NCBI RefSeq assembly: GCF_000091045.1
Contig: NC_006681.1
Coordinates: 584,287 to 648,286 of the forward strand
Source: Cryptococcus deneoformans JEC21
Taxonomy: Eukaryota; Basidiomycota; Tremellomycetes; Tremellales; Cryptococcaceae
Length of the DNA stretch: 64,000 bases
Direction of reading: 5' to 3'
A program made the translations under genes and the position numbers. The notes beneath the pieces are model-generated. The model was given only the letters and a program-made list of their open reading frames with translations, was not told where the DNA came from and did not search any database. Of the stretch, positions 1-11,699 are shown in pieces. Position 1 is the first letter of the stretch. Every line of letters begins with the position of its first letter.

Positions 1-504
1 GCGGGAGGAGAAGAGGCTGACCATGGTTGGCCGGCACATTCAGCGGTGAGCTACAAGGTGAATGAGACTCGATACGGCCAAGAGAATGAAGAAATTGCTG
101 ACCTTTTCACGGTATTGTGCAGCAGCCCAGGAATTGTACTTTTCTTGCATGCCCATACCCTTGGTATATCCACCTTCAGGGCCATAGTTTTCCATAAAAT
201 CCTTGAACTTTTCGTTACCTCCCGTCTGCTCATAGTCAGCCAACGATTCCCAAAAGGCCAAGCCCAGGGCACACACCTTCATCTTGTTCAGCTGCTCGTC
301 TGACCATTTGTCCATGGTGATACTCCTGACGAAGGAGATGTGTACACCGAATCCTCTGTGCACGCCTGAGCATTCGAGACAGATGAAGATGCCGTAGCTA
401 ACGGATGCCCATTGAGGGGAGGGGGCGTTGCAGTCTACACAGACTTTGTTGCCGCCGGTATTCATGAGAGCAAGGAGCTCCTTCTTCTGGTAGTTTTCTG
501 CCAT
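1..504 (-). CDS. GCS1: ArfGAP-domain protein, GCS1/ArfGAP1 type (3' end lies outside the window)
   Basis: GTPase-activating protein for Arf small GTPases, expected to act in Golgi-ER vesicle traffic. The start is the ATG at 502-504. Near residue 22 lies a C4 zinc finger of spacing CX2CX16CX2C (CVDC...CLEC), followed by [10 protein letters not shown], which carries the catalytic arginine of ArfGAPs, and by [11 protein letters not shown]. The segment [15 protein letters not shown] is typical of the GCS1/ArfGAP1 branch. An intron then begins (GTCAGC on the minus strand), and reading resumes as [10 protein letters not shown] up to the window edge, so the C-terminal part is missing here. It is transcribed divergently from the Zn2Cys6 factor, with about 230 bp between the two starts. 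The family assignment is firm; the choice of GCS1 over AGE2 rests on the post-finger segment and on ArfGAP1-like wording. Confidence 0.9.
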
Positions 505-733
505 TGTGGATATGTGTAGAGGCGGTGATGTGGAGCTGGAACTGCGACAGATGATAGAGAAGAGTCCCGTCTCGGGCCGACGGAACCAAACCTACTATAC
601 TTGGGGGGGAACCTGTCTGTTCCTGATGAATGATGATCGCCGGTTCGCGCCCGCTGCACATTACTGAGTACAGCAAGAATACAGTATTTCGTACGCTCAC
701 AGCTTGTTGACCCACAGCTCCCGGCGCGCAGCT

Positions 734-3682
734 ATGCCCAAAGAGGACGCTCAGTTACATCCTCCGCCACTCAAGCGGGGAGATGCCTGCCTCTACTGCA
801 GGAAGCGCAGAATTCGTTGCTCAGCCACAAAGCCCACCTGCACTCACTGTGCAAAAATCGGCCGCGAATGTGTTTACGATGTCAGGAAACCCACAAGCAG
901 AGTACAGCAACTTGAGGAAAAGGTCGCTCAGCTGGAGAGCTTACTGAAGAATGGAGCAATGAAGGGTGATGGGGCACCATCCGGATCAGGACTACAGGCG
1001 AGCGGATCTACGCCGCCTCTGCCGCATCAGTCTTCAGGCTACACTCCCTCAGAAGCCACAGCTTTACCGCAGCAAACATCCACGTCGACCTCTTACTCAT
1101 TATTGAACAATGAGACAATTGACGTCAACTTGTTTGGAGGCAAATATCCTGCTATACCGCCGGCTGGCGACGATTCCAATTTGTTTCCCAGTTTCGGAGG
1201 ATCCATCTTTGGAAGCATGGGCTCGATAATGTCCCAGCCTCAACCTCAAGCAGAACAAGCTTTCGATTTTTCTACCCTCGATCCTACATTCATGAACATG
1301 ATCAACTCCTTTCAAACTTCTACTGGTCTAGCCGAACCCGTACCGCAACAGGAACAACAACAATTACCCACGGCCTTCGGCCAGTCTCCAGCGCCGCTGG
1401 CCTCTCCATCTTACCTCAACCCTGCCCATGCCAATATTAATTCACACGCTGCTCAACCCTTCCCCTCTTCCACTGCTACTGAACGCATGCCACAATCGTA
1501 CACTTCTCTGCCCAAACTTCCTTTCCTCAATAACAATTTTTGCACGTCTGTCGTTTCAGAGGCTCTACCTGAAAATCCCTCGGTCGTTGCGGAATTAGCA
1601 TCGGCGAACGCAAACGTGCATGAGGATATGGCTGCCCTTCTCAAAGCCGCTGCTGCGTCTAACGCGGAGCAGTGGGCGACGGGGATAGTACAAGGGTCGG
1701 ATTTCGAAGGGGGGCAGGAGAATATGCAGCTTGTTGGGGGTTGGTTTGATGCTAATGATTTACCAAAGGTCGCAAGGGATCATCTGTCAGTTTGTATCCA
1801 TGTTGCGGGGTTGCGGTTCGCTAATAATATCAGTTTGAATATGTTCTTTTCTGGTATGAGATTATTTGGTCAAGAGTTCCATGTCCCTCGGTTCATGGCT
1901 AGGTAGGTCTACCCGTTTCAAATTTGACCAATGCCTAACATTTCTTAGCCTTTCCCTTCCGCTCTCAAAACGTCCACACAATTGTCTTCTTTACTCTATG
2001 TATACCATGGCCTCTCGCATATCCACCTCTCAACCCATCCGCAACCTCGAACCCCATTTCCACTCCATCGCATGCCGTCAACTCGAGCTCGCCATCGCCC
2101 AAGTAGATAAGCTCTTGGATGCGATCCGAGCGAGCTCCATCCTTGCCGTATACAAATACAGTATAGCGCGGTACCATGAAGCGTGGATGATGTCTGGCCA
2201 AGCTGCGAGACTGGCGATTGCCTGCGGTCTGCACCAGATACAATCGTCCGTTTGGAAATCGTATAATAACGAAGCACATGAGATGACTGCTGATTTCGGG
2301 GGGCTGATGAGACGTCGGTCATATATCCTACCACCACCTGTGGATGCAGTAGAGCATGGAGAACGGATATGGGCTTTCTGGTCGATCTTCGTGGTAGACC
2401 GATGTGGATCAATATCCACACAATGGGTGCCGGCGATACCGGACGATGCGATTATAACGCCTTTCCCTAGGCCGCTACACGAATACGAACTCGGATTAGT
2501 GACAGAGGCCGATAATATCTCCATCTCTTCCATTTACGCTCCATCTCCTCCTCGTTCCCGACCACTACGCTACGACTATGCAGATCTGGTTAAAATCCGT
2601 TTACGAGCATTAACCCTTCTGGAGCGAGCTTCCAAATTGATGTACCTGCCTCCCGAACCGGGATGGGATAAAAACATTGAAAGGCACAGATCTGAATCTT
2701 CTGGATCAACGTTTTTCGTGCCCAAGAGACCTGATGAGATGTATGAATACCTCCCTTCTCCGTCTGGGAGCGGACCTACCTTTTCCTCAGGATCAAATCA
2801 TACCGACACAGCAGGGGATTTCAGGAAGAATAGAGGCTGGACGAGGACAGCAAAAGTGAGGAATCCGAAAGCATATAATGAAGTTCGCGAGGCTTTACTA
2901 CTTATTGAAGAGGATTTACCAGAGGAATGGCGGACGAATTGGTTGGAATGGGATGGGAAAGTGCAGGCGTGGCATTTTAATGGTGCGAGAAAGGATATCA
3001 TCTCGCTCGTATGTATTTTCTCTCTCGCTTGTACGGCTGTGCAAGAAGCTGATAGGAATGATGAACGGTAAAAATAGCATCTGGTCCTGGGTTGTGCATG
3101 GATGTTCATCGAAGATGTCTATGTGTTTGGTGCTGAGAATACGACAGCAGTAAATATTGCCAAGCGACTAACCGTGACAGTGAGGTATCTTGCGCAGCAA
3201 GCCGCACATTCAGATTTAGACGTGTTCACAGCTATGATGTGGGTAATCTGTTTGCAACGGGAAGCAAATGTTTGAAGGGGAAAGAGCTGACTGAGGAACC
3301 GTAGTTGGAGTTTCATGTCGAAAGTTTTGATCAGAGAGATGAAGCGGCGCGAGTCTTCCGGTGATAAGCTAGGCAAGTTTCCCGATCTCTTTTACTTCCT
3401 CGCATAACCTTTGCTCGGCAGGCAACTGACTCTTTATAAACAACAGGTGCTGCCGCATTAGAACTCGACATTGACACGCTTGTTCAAGCACTTAAACAAT
3501 TTGGCAGAGGGTATGCTATGGCAGTGATGCAAGCTATGCGGCAAGAGAGGTACAAGAATTCTAGCTGGGAAAATGTGGAGTCCATGGAAGGGGATAATGA
3601 GGGCTCGAGTGATGAAGAGACATTTGGTCGGAAGGAGGGGCTGGAATGGGCGGGACGGCATTTCGGAGGGGCAACATCTTAG
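734..3682 (+). CDS. Zn2Cys6 fungal transcription factor
   Basis: Likely nuclear sequence-specific transcription factor. The first ATG in frame is at 734 (MPKEDAQ); upstream in-frame codons are not ATG. Residues about 19-48 hold a complete binuclear zinc cluster, CX2CX6CX6CX2CX6C, starting CLYCRKRRIRC, followed by a linker and a heptad segment (QQLEEKVAQLESLLKN) that should dimerise. A long Ser/Pro/Gln-rich region follows. After an intron near 1905-1948 comes a helical region with AVYKYSIARYHEAWMMSGQA and GERIWAFWSIFVVDRC, which resembles the fungal-specific TF domain (PF04082 type). Further short introns lie near 3067-3180, 3220-3310 and 3374-3450. The last exon ends WAGRHFGGATS at the TAG at 3680-3682. 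The target genes cannot be read from the sequence. Confidence 0.88.
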
Positions 3683-4080
3683 CTTTTAAGGGCTGTTTAT
3701 ATGTATATAATAATCTAAAGATGTATCATATTATATAACTGCCATGTATCTTGCGTTAACGGTGTTCTTTCGGCTGGCAGAAAAAGTGAGGACTCGAAGG
3801 TGCTGGTGATCGTGCTGTATCTTGTTCAGAGACTGATGCATGAGTCGGTTTGAATCGAGATACTGAAGTCAGCTGTATTATGTATGCTAGCGATCCATAC
3901 ATAGAAGGTGAGATAAATATAGAAGACGATGGAGGGATCGATTGGAGTAAAAGAAGATTCGTCAGCGGCGGAACATGAAACTTAAAGATATTTCGTTGTG
4001 CTCATTGTTCTTTCTCCGCCAGTACGAGCGAGCAACATCCCACGACAAAAGCAAGAAAGATCCCTCTTTGCTTTCTATAC
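3683..4080. other. Intergenic: 3' end of TF gene and insulysin promoter
   Basis: About 400 bp lie between a stop and the next start on the same strand. The left part is AT-rich (ATATGTATATAATAATC near 3700) and suits a 3' UTR. The right part should hold the promoter and 5' UTR of the protease gene. I see no further ORF or RNA gene. Confidence 0.5.
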
Positions 4081-7000
4081 ATGCTCCGGTCATTCGCTTC
4101 CTCCACAGGTGCATCCACACACCTCACAAGAACACACCGCTCCCTCCACCGACTCGTCACCCCCCGCTCACGCTCATTCACTCTCGTACCAGGCCGCCAT
4201 CTCACTACCACTTCACTCGTCAAACCCACAACCAAAACACAATCCTTTCAATCTCACCGTCTTTCAAACACGGCTCAATCCCTTTTCAAAAGAAGCTTTG
4301 CGACTCCTGTGTCTAGGTTCGTACTGTAATTACTTCTTTATCATGGAAGATCGGTTACTAACTCATACTTTTCCATCTCCGTCGGCAGGCAAATACCTCC
4401 TATCAAACTTCCTATAGAACCAATCATGGAATCACCTTACCCGCCTTGCCCACCCATTCCCAAAGCCAACGGTCCTGTTGATCTTATTCTTCCCCCGACT
4501 GAAGATAGGAAACACAAGTACTTTACCTTGTCCAATGGCCTCGAGGTGGTGGTTGTGAGTGATCCCAAGGCGGACAAGGCTGCGGCTAGTATGGATGTCG
4601 GTGTTGGCCATTTGAGCGATCCAGATGATCTGCCTGGTTGTGCTCACTTTTGGTGAGTCAGAGGTTTCCATGGGCAAAGCGAAAGTAGTGCTCAAGCGTT
4701 TCAATAGCGAACACTTGCTCTTCATGGGCACAAAAACACATCCTTCAGAGAACGCCTATCAGCAGTACCTTTCATCTCATAACGGCCACTCCAACGCCTG
4801 GACAGCAATGACATCTACCAACTATTATTTTGATGTCAGTCCTGATGCGCTCGAGGGTGCACTAGACAGGTTCTCGGGATTCTTCTCTGAACCTTTATTC
4901 AACGAGGTAAGAAGTCTTTCAGGTGTAAAGAATGTTAAGCCTGACAGGAAGCAGGACTGTACAGAAAGAGAGATCAAGGCTGTCGACTCGGAGCACAAGA
5001 AGAACCTCCAAAATGATGTTTGGCGTTTCTACCAACTCGAAAAGCATCTCTCCAAGCCCGGCCATCCTTACGGTAAATTCGGTACTGGTAACTACGAGTC
5101 TCTCTGGTCCATACCCAAAGAAGCGGGTCGTGACCCTCGTCGCCAGCTGATCGAATGGTGGGAAAAGGAGTACTGCGCGAGGCGAATGAAATTGGCCGTT
5201 GCAGGCAAGGAAGACGTGGATACCCTCGAAAAGTGGGTGAGAGAAAAGTTTGAAAATGTTCCTGTGAGGACGGAAGGGAAGCCGGAAGTCGGCAGAGATG
5301 GCGTGAGGGTTGTGTTTGATGAGAGTCCATATGGAAAAGAGCAGCTTGGGTATTTCACTTTCACCAAGCCTGTGAGGGATATGAGGGCTTTGGAGCTCAT
5401 GTTCCCCTTCCCCGACATGGATCACCTCTACAAGACTAGACCCACCCATTTCATCTCCCATTTCCTTGGTCATGAAGGCCGAGGCTCTATTCTCTCGTAC
5501 TTGAAGAAAAAAGGATGGGTCAACTCCCTTTCTGCGGGCAACTACCACGATGCGGCTGGTTTCTCACTCTTCAAGATTTCTGTCGACTTGACTCCTGACG
5601 GTCTTGAGCATTACCAAGACGTCGCTCTCACCGTCTTCAAATACATCTCCCTTCTCCGCTCCCAGCCTCCCTCAGTCGATGCCTTCAACGAGATCAAGGC
5701 TATTGCCGACATCTCATTCCGCTTTGCCGAACGCGGCCGCACCTCTTCCTATTGCACCAACCTTTCCTCCTGGCTTCAGTCCCCCGTCCCTCGAGAGAAG
5801 ATTGTAAGCAGCAAATGGCTCGTGGAGGAGTACAATCAGCAAGAGCTGGAATGGGCTTTGCAGTTGTTGGATCCTAGGAGGGCGGATATCGGTGTGACTA
5901 GTAAGGTTTTGCCTAAGAATGTTAGCGGCGAATTCGAGAACAAGGAACCCATCTATGGGACAGAATATAAGAGGGTCAAATTTGATGAGGAGTTCTTGAA
6001 GGAAGTAAGTATTTAATCATTTTTGACATGCGCACACTCTGTTCAGTATCAATGCTTACGAACAATTAGGCGATGAGCGGCGCTCCTATAGCAGACTTGC
6101 AGCTCCCTGGCCCGAACTTGTTCATTCCCGAGAAACTTGATGTTCATAAATTCGACGTTCAGGAGGTAAGTCGATACCCTCTCATTATCCGTCACAGAGG
6201 TCTCATTTATCTGAACATCCTTAGCCTGCCAAGCGACCAGTCATCTTGAGAGATACTTCTTTATCTCGATTGTGGTATAAGCGAGACGACCGATTCTGGC
6301 TACCCAAGGCTAATTTGGATGTCATGCTCCACTCGTAAGTATCCGAACGGCCAAGTACCCTCTATCAAACTTTTTTGACACTGACATGCCAAACAGTCCT
6401 ATTCTTAACGTCACTCCCCGAAACGCTGTCCTCTCACGCTTGTTCTGCGACCTCTTTTCTGACTCTATTACCGAAGATGTCTACGATGCCGATCTCGCCG
6501 AACTCAATTTCAACCTCTGGAATACAAGTCATTGGATTCAAATCTCTGCTGGAGGGTTCAGCGATAAACTTGCAGTGTTGACGGAAAAGATGTTGGAAAA
6601 ATTTGTTAACTACAAGGTTGATGAAGCGAGGTTTCAGGAAGTTGCCGAGGCGGTGAGTGTTTTGCCACGATCTCGTCTTGAGTTTGTGTGATAAGTTCAG
6701 AGAAACTGATTCTGGTCGGTGGGTGATTAGACTAGGTTGCACTGGAAGAACTTTGGCATGAGTGACCCTTGGAAGATTGGACGATTCTACAATTCTTATG
6801 CTACTCAGGAGATTGCCTGGACCCAAGAAGAAAAGTTGAAGGAGCTTGAGTGTGGGTTTTGGTATTTGGGCCATGGAAAAGGCGGTTGTGGCCACTGACT
6901 TGCGAAACAGATATCACTGCGGCCGATGTCCAGGCCTTTGGAAAGGAACTTCTCACGCGACTTCATATCGAAACTCTTATCCACGGGAACACCTCTCCTG

Positions 7001-8174
7001 AAGGAGCCAAGGAGATTCAGGATATGCTGGAGAGAGTCTTGAAGCCCCGTGAACTTACTCCTACTGAGCTCAAGGCGCCGCGATCTCTTGTTCTTCCTTC
7101 ATGTAAGTTCTACACTAGAAGGCACCTGTGGATCTGTCCATTGATTTTTTTTGTAGCTTCTGAGTACGTTTGGCAAATTTCTGTGCCCAACAAGTCCGAA
7201 GTGAATGGCTCAGTCATCTACGAAATTCACGTCGGCGACCCCTCTGATATTACTCTCCGTAATCATCTCTCCCTCTTCTCACAAATTGCTGCCGAGCCCT
7301 GCTTTGATATCCTCCGAACTAAGCAGCAGTTGGGATACATTGTCAGCGGTCATGCGAGTCAGTCTACTGGGACAATGGGTTATACAGTGTTGGTGCAGTC
7401 AGAGAAGGATCCGGTGTACGTCGAGACACGGATTGAGGCGTTCTTGGATGGCTTGAAGGAGACTATTGAGGAGATGTCCGAGGAAGAGTTTGAGAAACAC
7501 AAACAGAGTTTGATCGCTAAGAAGGAGGAAAAGCCAAAGAATTTGGGTGAAGAGACGAAGAGGTTCTGGGGTAGGATTCAGGACAGGTACTTTGAATTCG
7601 CAAGGCGTAGGTCCATTCGGCTTTATCGTGTCCAACTGTAGTGCTAATGAATATATCAGGTGAGAACGATGTTGCCGAGTTACGGAAGACCACCAAGCAA
7701 GACATTCTCAACGTCCTCATGACTTACATCCACACTTCATCACCTACCCGTGCCAAGCTTTCTGTACACCTCAAGTCTCAGTATAGGGGCATCAAGTTCG
7801 ATTTGGCGTCCGCCGCTCCTCTTGTGAAGAGTTTCACCGAGGCTGGTATCGCTGTTGACCCCGCTGCTATCCAAAAGCTGTTATCAAACAACCCTACCCT
7901 TGAACAGGTCAAGGAGTTTGCCAACTCTACTATCGACGCCGCTGCCAATGTCGCGGATGACGTCAAGGCTCAGCTTAAGGATGTGGTCGCCGAATTAAAG
8001 GGCCAGGAAGCCGGTCCCGGCGCCGAGGCAGGTGCTGGACCTGGACCGGAAGATGTCAAGCTGCGGCCTGGGAATGTCTGGATTGAAGATATTCAAGAAT
8101 TCAAGGCTAGACTTGTTCCCTCCAAAGCCGCTGTGCCAGTGGAGCCTTTGAAGACGTTGGTTGCAGAGTTGTAG
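4081..8174 (+). CDS. STE23: Insulysin-type M16A metallopeptidase (IDE/Ste23 family)
   Basis: Zinc metalloprotease of the inverzincin family that degrades small peptides. The N-terminus from the ATG at 4081 is rich in Arg, Ser and Thr, lacks acidic residues and reads like a mitochondrial presequence. Splicing the intron at 4653-4707 joins HF to CEH and restores the inverted zinc motif HFCEH, with LLFMG after it. The third zinc ligand region EREIKAVDSEH follows at about 4965. Other family blocks are FGTGNYESLW, YFTFTKPVRD, GHEGRGSILSYLKKKGWV, and the late EPCFDILRTKQQLGYIVSGHASQS. About ten introns break the gene, and one falls inside the catalytic motif. The protein, roughly 1,100 residues, ends with an Ala/Gly/Pro-rich insert (EAGAGPGPED) and stops at 8172-8174. 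In yeast Ste23 processes a-factor; the substrate here is not shown. Family certainty is very high. Confidence 0.95.
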
Positions 8175-8411
8175 TAGTTTTGAAAGACTATCAAAAGAAG
8201 CACCCGATATAGTTTTGTAAAGAGATGAGAAGGGAAAATATGCATATGCACCTAGTCACTGTTCATAGAAGCGAAAAAGTGTACCGGCAAAGTTATTATT
8301 GTGCTGTGGAGCCATCTTGCCGCAAGCATTCGCCCAAGCCACCAAGTATCCTACTTTATTCTCCTGCAGCTCCGTAACTCTGCGAAACCCCTAGAGAACA
8401 AAAAGAGTCCC

Positions 8412-9001
8412 TTACTGGGACGCCTCTGCTCGCCGTCTCTCCTCGGCTCGCTTCCAAGCCATTCGCCAAGGCTCGCTCGCTGCTCTGTTGGTCATAGGAG
8501 GAAGAATATATTTGTGTTCGGATTCCGTTCGGATCACCTGCATTGTCCGAATGGTCAGATGCCTGTAGAATAAGCACAAATGAACAAGACGTACAGAGCC
8601 GACGGACATGAAGAAACCGAAAGTGGCGGCAGATGAGAGCATATACTGAGAAAGGGTAGCGACAACACCTCGGGGACCGGGCCCGGCACTAATAGAATCA
8701 AAATCAGTTCCGGCGAAGCCTTTGACTATTGGTTTTGGTTCAGAGAAAATGACTTACCGCATGATGGAGAAAGAGCCAAAGATGAATCCAATGGTCAAAC
8801 CAACACAGCCTATTTAAACCATCAATTATCTATTTTCAGCATCCTAGATGATGTCCCAAAACGTACTTCCCATTATGGCACCCATCTTAACTATTAACAG
8901 CCAGCATATCAGTTTATGATCACTTCCACAAAGAGAGGGAATTGTAACGAACTCTTGTCAAGAGTGGAGCCGCCGGTGGAATGCTGAGGAGGAGGAGGCA
9001 T
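8412..9001 (-). CDS. MGR2: Mgr2/ROMO1-family inner mitochondrial membrane protein
   Basis: Small two-helix protein of the mitochondrial inner membrane. The yeast homologue Mgr2 couples Tim21 to the TIM23 translocase and controls lateral release of precursors. Five exons splice to a protein of about 115 residues that begins MPPPPQHSTGGSTLDK at the ATG at 8999-9001. The segment KMGAIMGSCVGLTIGFIFG is the first membrane helix with its glycine-zipper pattern. FSIMRAGPGPRGVVATL is the loop, and SSAATFGFFMSVGS the second helix, followed by VIRTESE as in Mgr2. The last intron is best placed between codons GGC-TCT and GTG-ATC, 64 nt; the other AG gives an unlikely tail. The C-terminal charged tail AWKRAEERRRAEASQ ends at 8412. 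It converges with the insulysin gene. Confidence 0.88.
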
Positions 9002-9234
9002 GTTGGCTGATAGTCCTGTCTACAGAGGAAAGAAAGTTGGGGTATGAGAAAGTAAAAGTTAGAAGCGCGTATTTGATGAAAAGTTGTCCAGTGTCAAAAG
9101 AGTAAAGACATCTCCTCGAACGACCAATAGTGGCTGGCAAGCGAGTGACCGACAGACATTTTGAGAAACACCGTGGGAGCAGCGAACGTGGAGCAATCAG
9201 TCATGAAGACATGTTAGCCTTGCCTTTAACAAAT

Positions 9235-9316
9235 GGAGTCGTAGTTCAGTGGTAGAATATCGGATTCCAATTACTGGAAGCATCCGCCGGTCGCAGGTTC
9301 AATCCCTGTCGACTTC
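9235..9316 (+). tRNA. tRNA-Trp (CCA) with an 11-nt intron
   Basis: The acceptor stem pairs GGAGTCG (9235-9241) with CGACTTC (9310-9316), including one G-T. The D arm is GTTC..GAAT. The T arm is GCAGG/CCTGT around the loop TTCAATC, and the B box GGTTCAATCCC is intact. The anticodon CCA is at 9267-9269. A short insert, TTACTGGAAGC at 9271-9281, sits one base 3' of the anticodon, exactly where nuclear tRNA introns lie, and its TGGAA can pair with the TTCCA of the anticodon loop, as usual for such introns. After removal the anticodon stem is TCGGA/TCCGC with the outermost pair mismatched. Confidence 0.9.
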
Positions 9317-9319
9317 ATT

Positions 9320-9325
9320 CTTTTT
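9320..9325 (+). terminator. Pol III terminator of tRNA-Trp
   Basis: CTTTTT begins four bases after the last base of the tRNA. A run of five T on the coding strand is the normal RNA polymerase III stop signal. Confidence 0.7.
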
Positions 9326-9827
9326 GCTTCTTTGTTTGAGCAACAACATAGTATAATAGACGACTCGCTGATTTTTTCTACTTCTGCAGTATCACTACTA
9401 ATTCTCCACATCTCTTACGCATATCACACGAGATTTTTTTCTCCATACATTCAACGAATTAAAAACCCCAGTGTCATACATTCTGTGACTACGCAATATT
9501 CTGCGCAATGGCCTGAACATGACAGATTAGCGACCGACCCTTTCTCTCACGCACCTAACTCCACTACCAATGGTTTTGTTACCCCTGTACTCACTCGCTC
9601 CGTTGAAACCATCCTTTCAGTTTTCTAATCTCATGTATTGTTTCAAAGTATCAGAAATGACTGGAAGCACTCAGATGACCTATACACAGGACACGAGGTA
9701 ATTACACTGGTTGGTAAAGCTGTTCAGGACTTCCTAATAACATCGAAACGAAGCACGGGGTACCCACTTCGATACCAGCTTAACCATCATCTTTTTTAAT
9801 ATTCCATCCTGTCATCCTTAGGTTCAG
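9326..9827. other. Intergenic between tRNA-Trp and the membrane-anchored protein
   Basis: About 500 bp, AT-rich. An open frame of 98 codons at 9332-9628 uses a non-ATG start and has no recognisable protein features. The stretch most likely carries only the promoter and 5' UTR of the gene starting at 9828. Confidence 0.5.
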
Positions 9828-11545
9828 ATGAGTCTCCCGGATGCTGTCAAGATATCTCGTAAGTGGCACAACCCCGGGACGAGCCCGATGCTGACTAAAA
9901 CACATAAGTCGTGGTCATATCCGCTGTCTTGTTCTTCTCTCTTTTGTTCAACGCTGTATTTCTCTATCGCCGTTATTTGTCACCGTATTGGAGACGAGTT
10001 TTCAGACCCGAAGACGGGATGTGCGACTCTCCAGCTCATCAATATGTTCTGCCCCATTGTCATCTTTGCTACAGACATCATCAACAACTTGATCAGGAAA
10101 ATGGCCTTGTGGTCAGCGTTGACAATGAGGGTTCCTCCTCTTTGAGTAATGCTAATATCCAATTGGGGGGCGCTGATGAACGAGGAAACATATCTCAAAT
10201 CCGCTTTTTGGACAGGATTATCAATGTAAGGAAGCTCAGCCACAATCCCTATCTTCCAGACGTGATTACCCGGGTACACTCTGTCACATCCACACTGTCA
10301 ACCAAAACCTTGGAACCAGCAAAGGCCTCTTCCGAAGCTTTGCCCTTTGGCGGCGGACGTCATGCATCACATGCTTCTATTTTGAATCCCAATTTGCAAG
10401 GGTGTCAAGGTGTAGAGGCAAACTCAATCGCTGAAGGTGTCATCGCTGTTGGAGATCGACGACCGTCTGTGTTATCTGGGGGACTGTCGGATAGGAGGGA
10501 GGGTGATAGGTTGTCCTTGAGAAAAATTAGTGCTGGAGGGGAAGAGGAACTAATACAAATCAACCCTGCAATCGATCCATCGGGGTTACCAGTCAGGATG
10601 GCGTCATCTACTGACGGTCGGCCATCGATTTCCCGTCGACCTTCATTCAAAAGCAATCGACCTGACAAAAGAAATACCTACCATGAGTGGCCATCTGCTC
10701 ATCCAATCAGCGCTGGGGAGCTGAATGCCAATGCTACAGTTTCTCGTGGATCCATCGCTTTCCCAATACCTCAGCTACCTACCATCCAAGCTCCCCCTTG
10801 CTCCCACAAGAAGGATCCTCAAAAACGAAAACGACCCGACTCCCTCAAGCTTGTATCTGCCACTCTACCGAGGAAAATGGGTGGATCGCAAAGTCTCACT
10901 ACGACTCCCCCTGTCGGACATACAACTTCCCTCTCTATGTTAGCTATGAAGCCGGCACCTCTGACGACATCCCCGGAGACAGAAAAGATTAGTCCGGATA
11001 ACTCCACAACGTCTAAGGATCAGTACGAGTTGAGTCCAACGCCTGGCCTGTTCGAGTCCTGGAAGGGATTCCATTCCAAGGCTACTACGGTTAAAGCAGC
11101 GGTCATCAAGGCTCCTCGATCCGAGCCTCCCCAAATTGACATTCTCCCACAATTGGCTATGGTTTCAGCTTCTTCCTTAACCGTTCCATCTGCTTCTGCT
11201 CCTGGGCACCTTCACCCATTTCTTGATCCTTCCTTGACAATCCAAGTAAGTCCGATGACAACTAAACAGTTCAGTTCAGAACGTCGCGCGAGCAAAATCA
11301 CATATTTGGCGGATGTCGTAAAGGAAAACGAAGCCAAGGGCAAGAATGCAACGCTTATGCCACCGTCATCTGCCAGTGAGAGACCGAAGAGCGATCACGA
11401 TCAGCTCATTCCGCCGAATACCGAGCGGAGACCTAGTGTAATGGGCCCATATCCTCCGGTTATATCGCCGTTCCCATTACAGGGGCATAAAACGACGGAG
11501 GTGATACTGGATGAGTATGATAATGGGCAACAAAGAACGTTTTGA
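9828..11545 (+). CDS. Single-pass membrane-anchored disordered protein, unknown function
   Basis: I do not recognise this gene. Exon 1 (9828-9858) encodes MSLPDAVKIS, a 50-nt intron follows, and the remaining ~545 codons form one exon. Residues about 11-32 (LVVISAVLFFSLLFNAVFLY) make one membrane helix, followed at once by RRYLSPYWRRVFR, a strongly basic stretch that by the positive-inside rule puts the long C-terminal part in the cytosol. That part is low in hydrophobic residues and rich in Ser, Pro, Thr and Lys, with repeated RRPS-type sites (DRRPSVLSG, RRPSFKS, ERRPSVMG) that look like basophilic kinase targets. No enzymatic motif is seen. A scaffold or adaptor at an internal membrane is a guess only. 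It converges with the Mpv17-family gene, 154 bp away. Confidence 0.75.
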
Positions 11546-11699
11546 TGGTCATATACTGTAGCATTCTATAATTTGCGATAGCTACAACAAGCACGTGATA
11601 TGGTCTATGATCTACAGAGATCTAGAGACATCTAAAGTTCTACCAATACAGCCAGCGAAGATTAAGAAACGCTGAAGGGAGCAAAGACGCGCAAGCCGC

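Noticed and set aside
4919..5548. 209-codon minus-strand frame within the insulysin gene
   Set aside because: Shadow frame of a real coding exon on the opposite strand.
9332..9628. Open frame of 98 codons after tRNA-Trp
   Set aside because: Non-ATG start, no protein-like composition, no splice signals in a sensible place. Likely chance.
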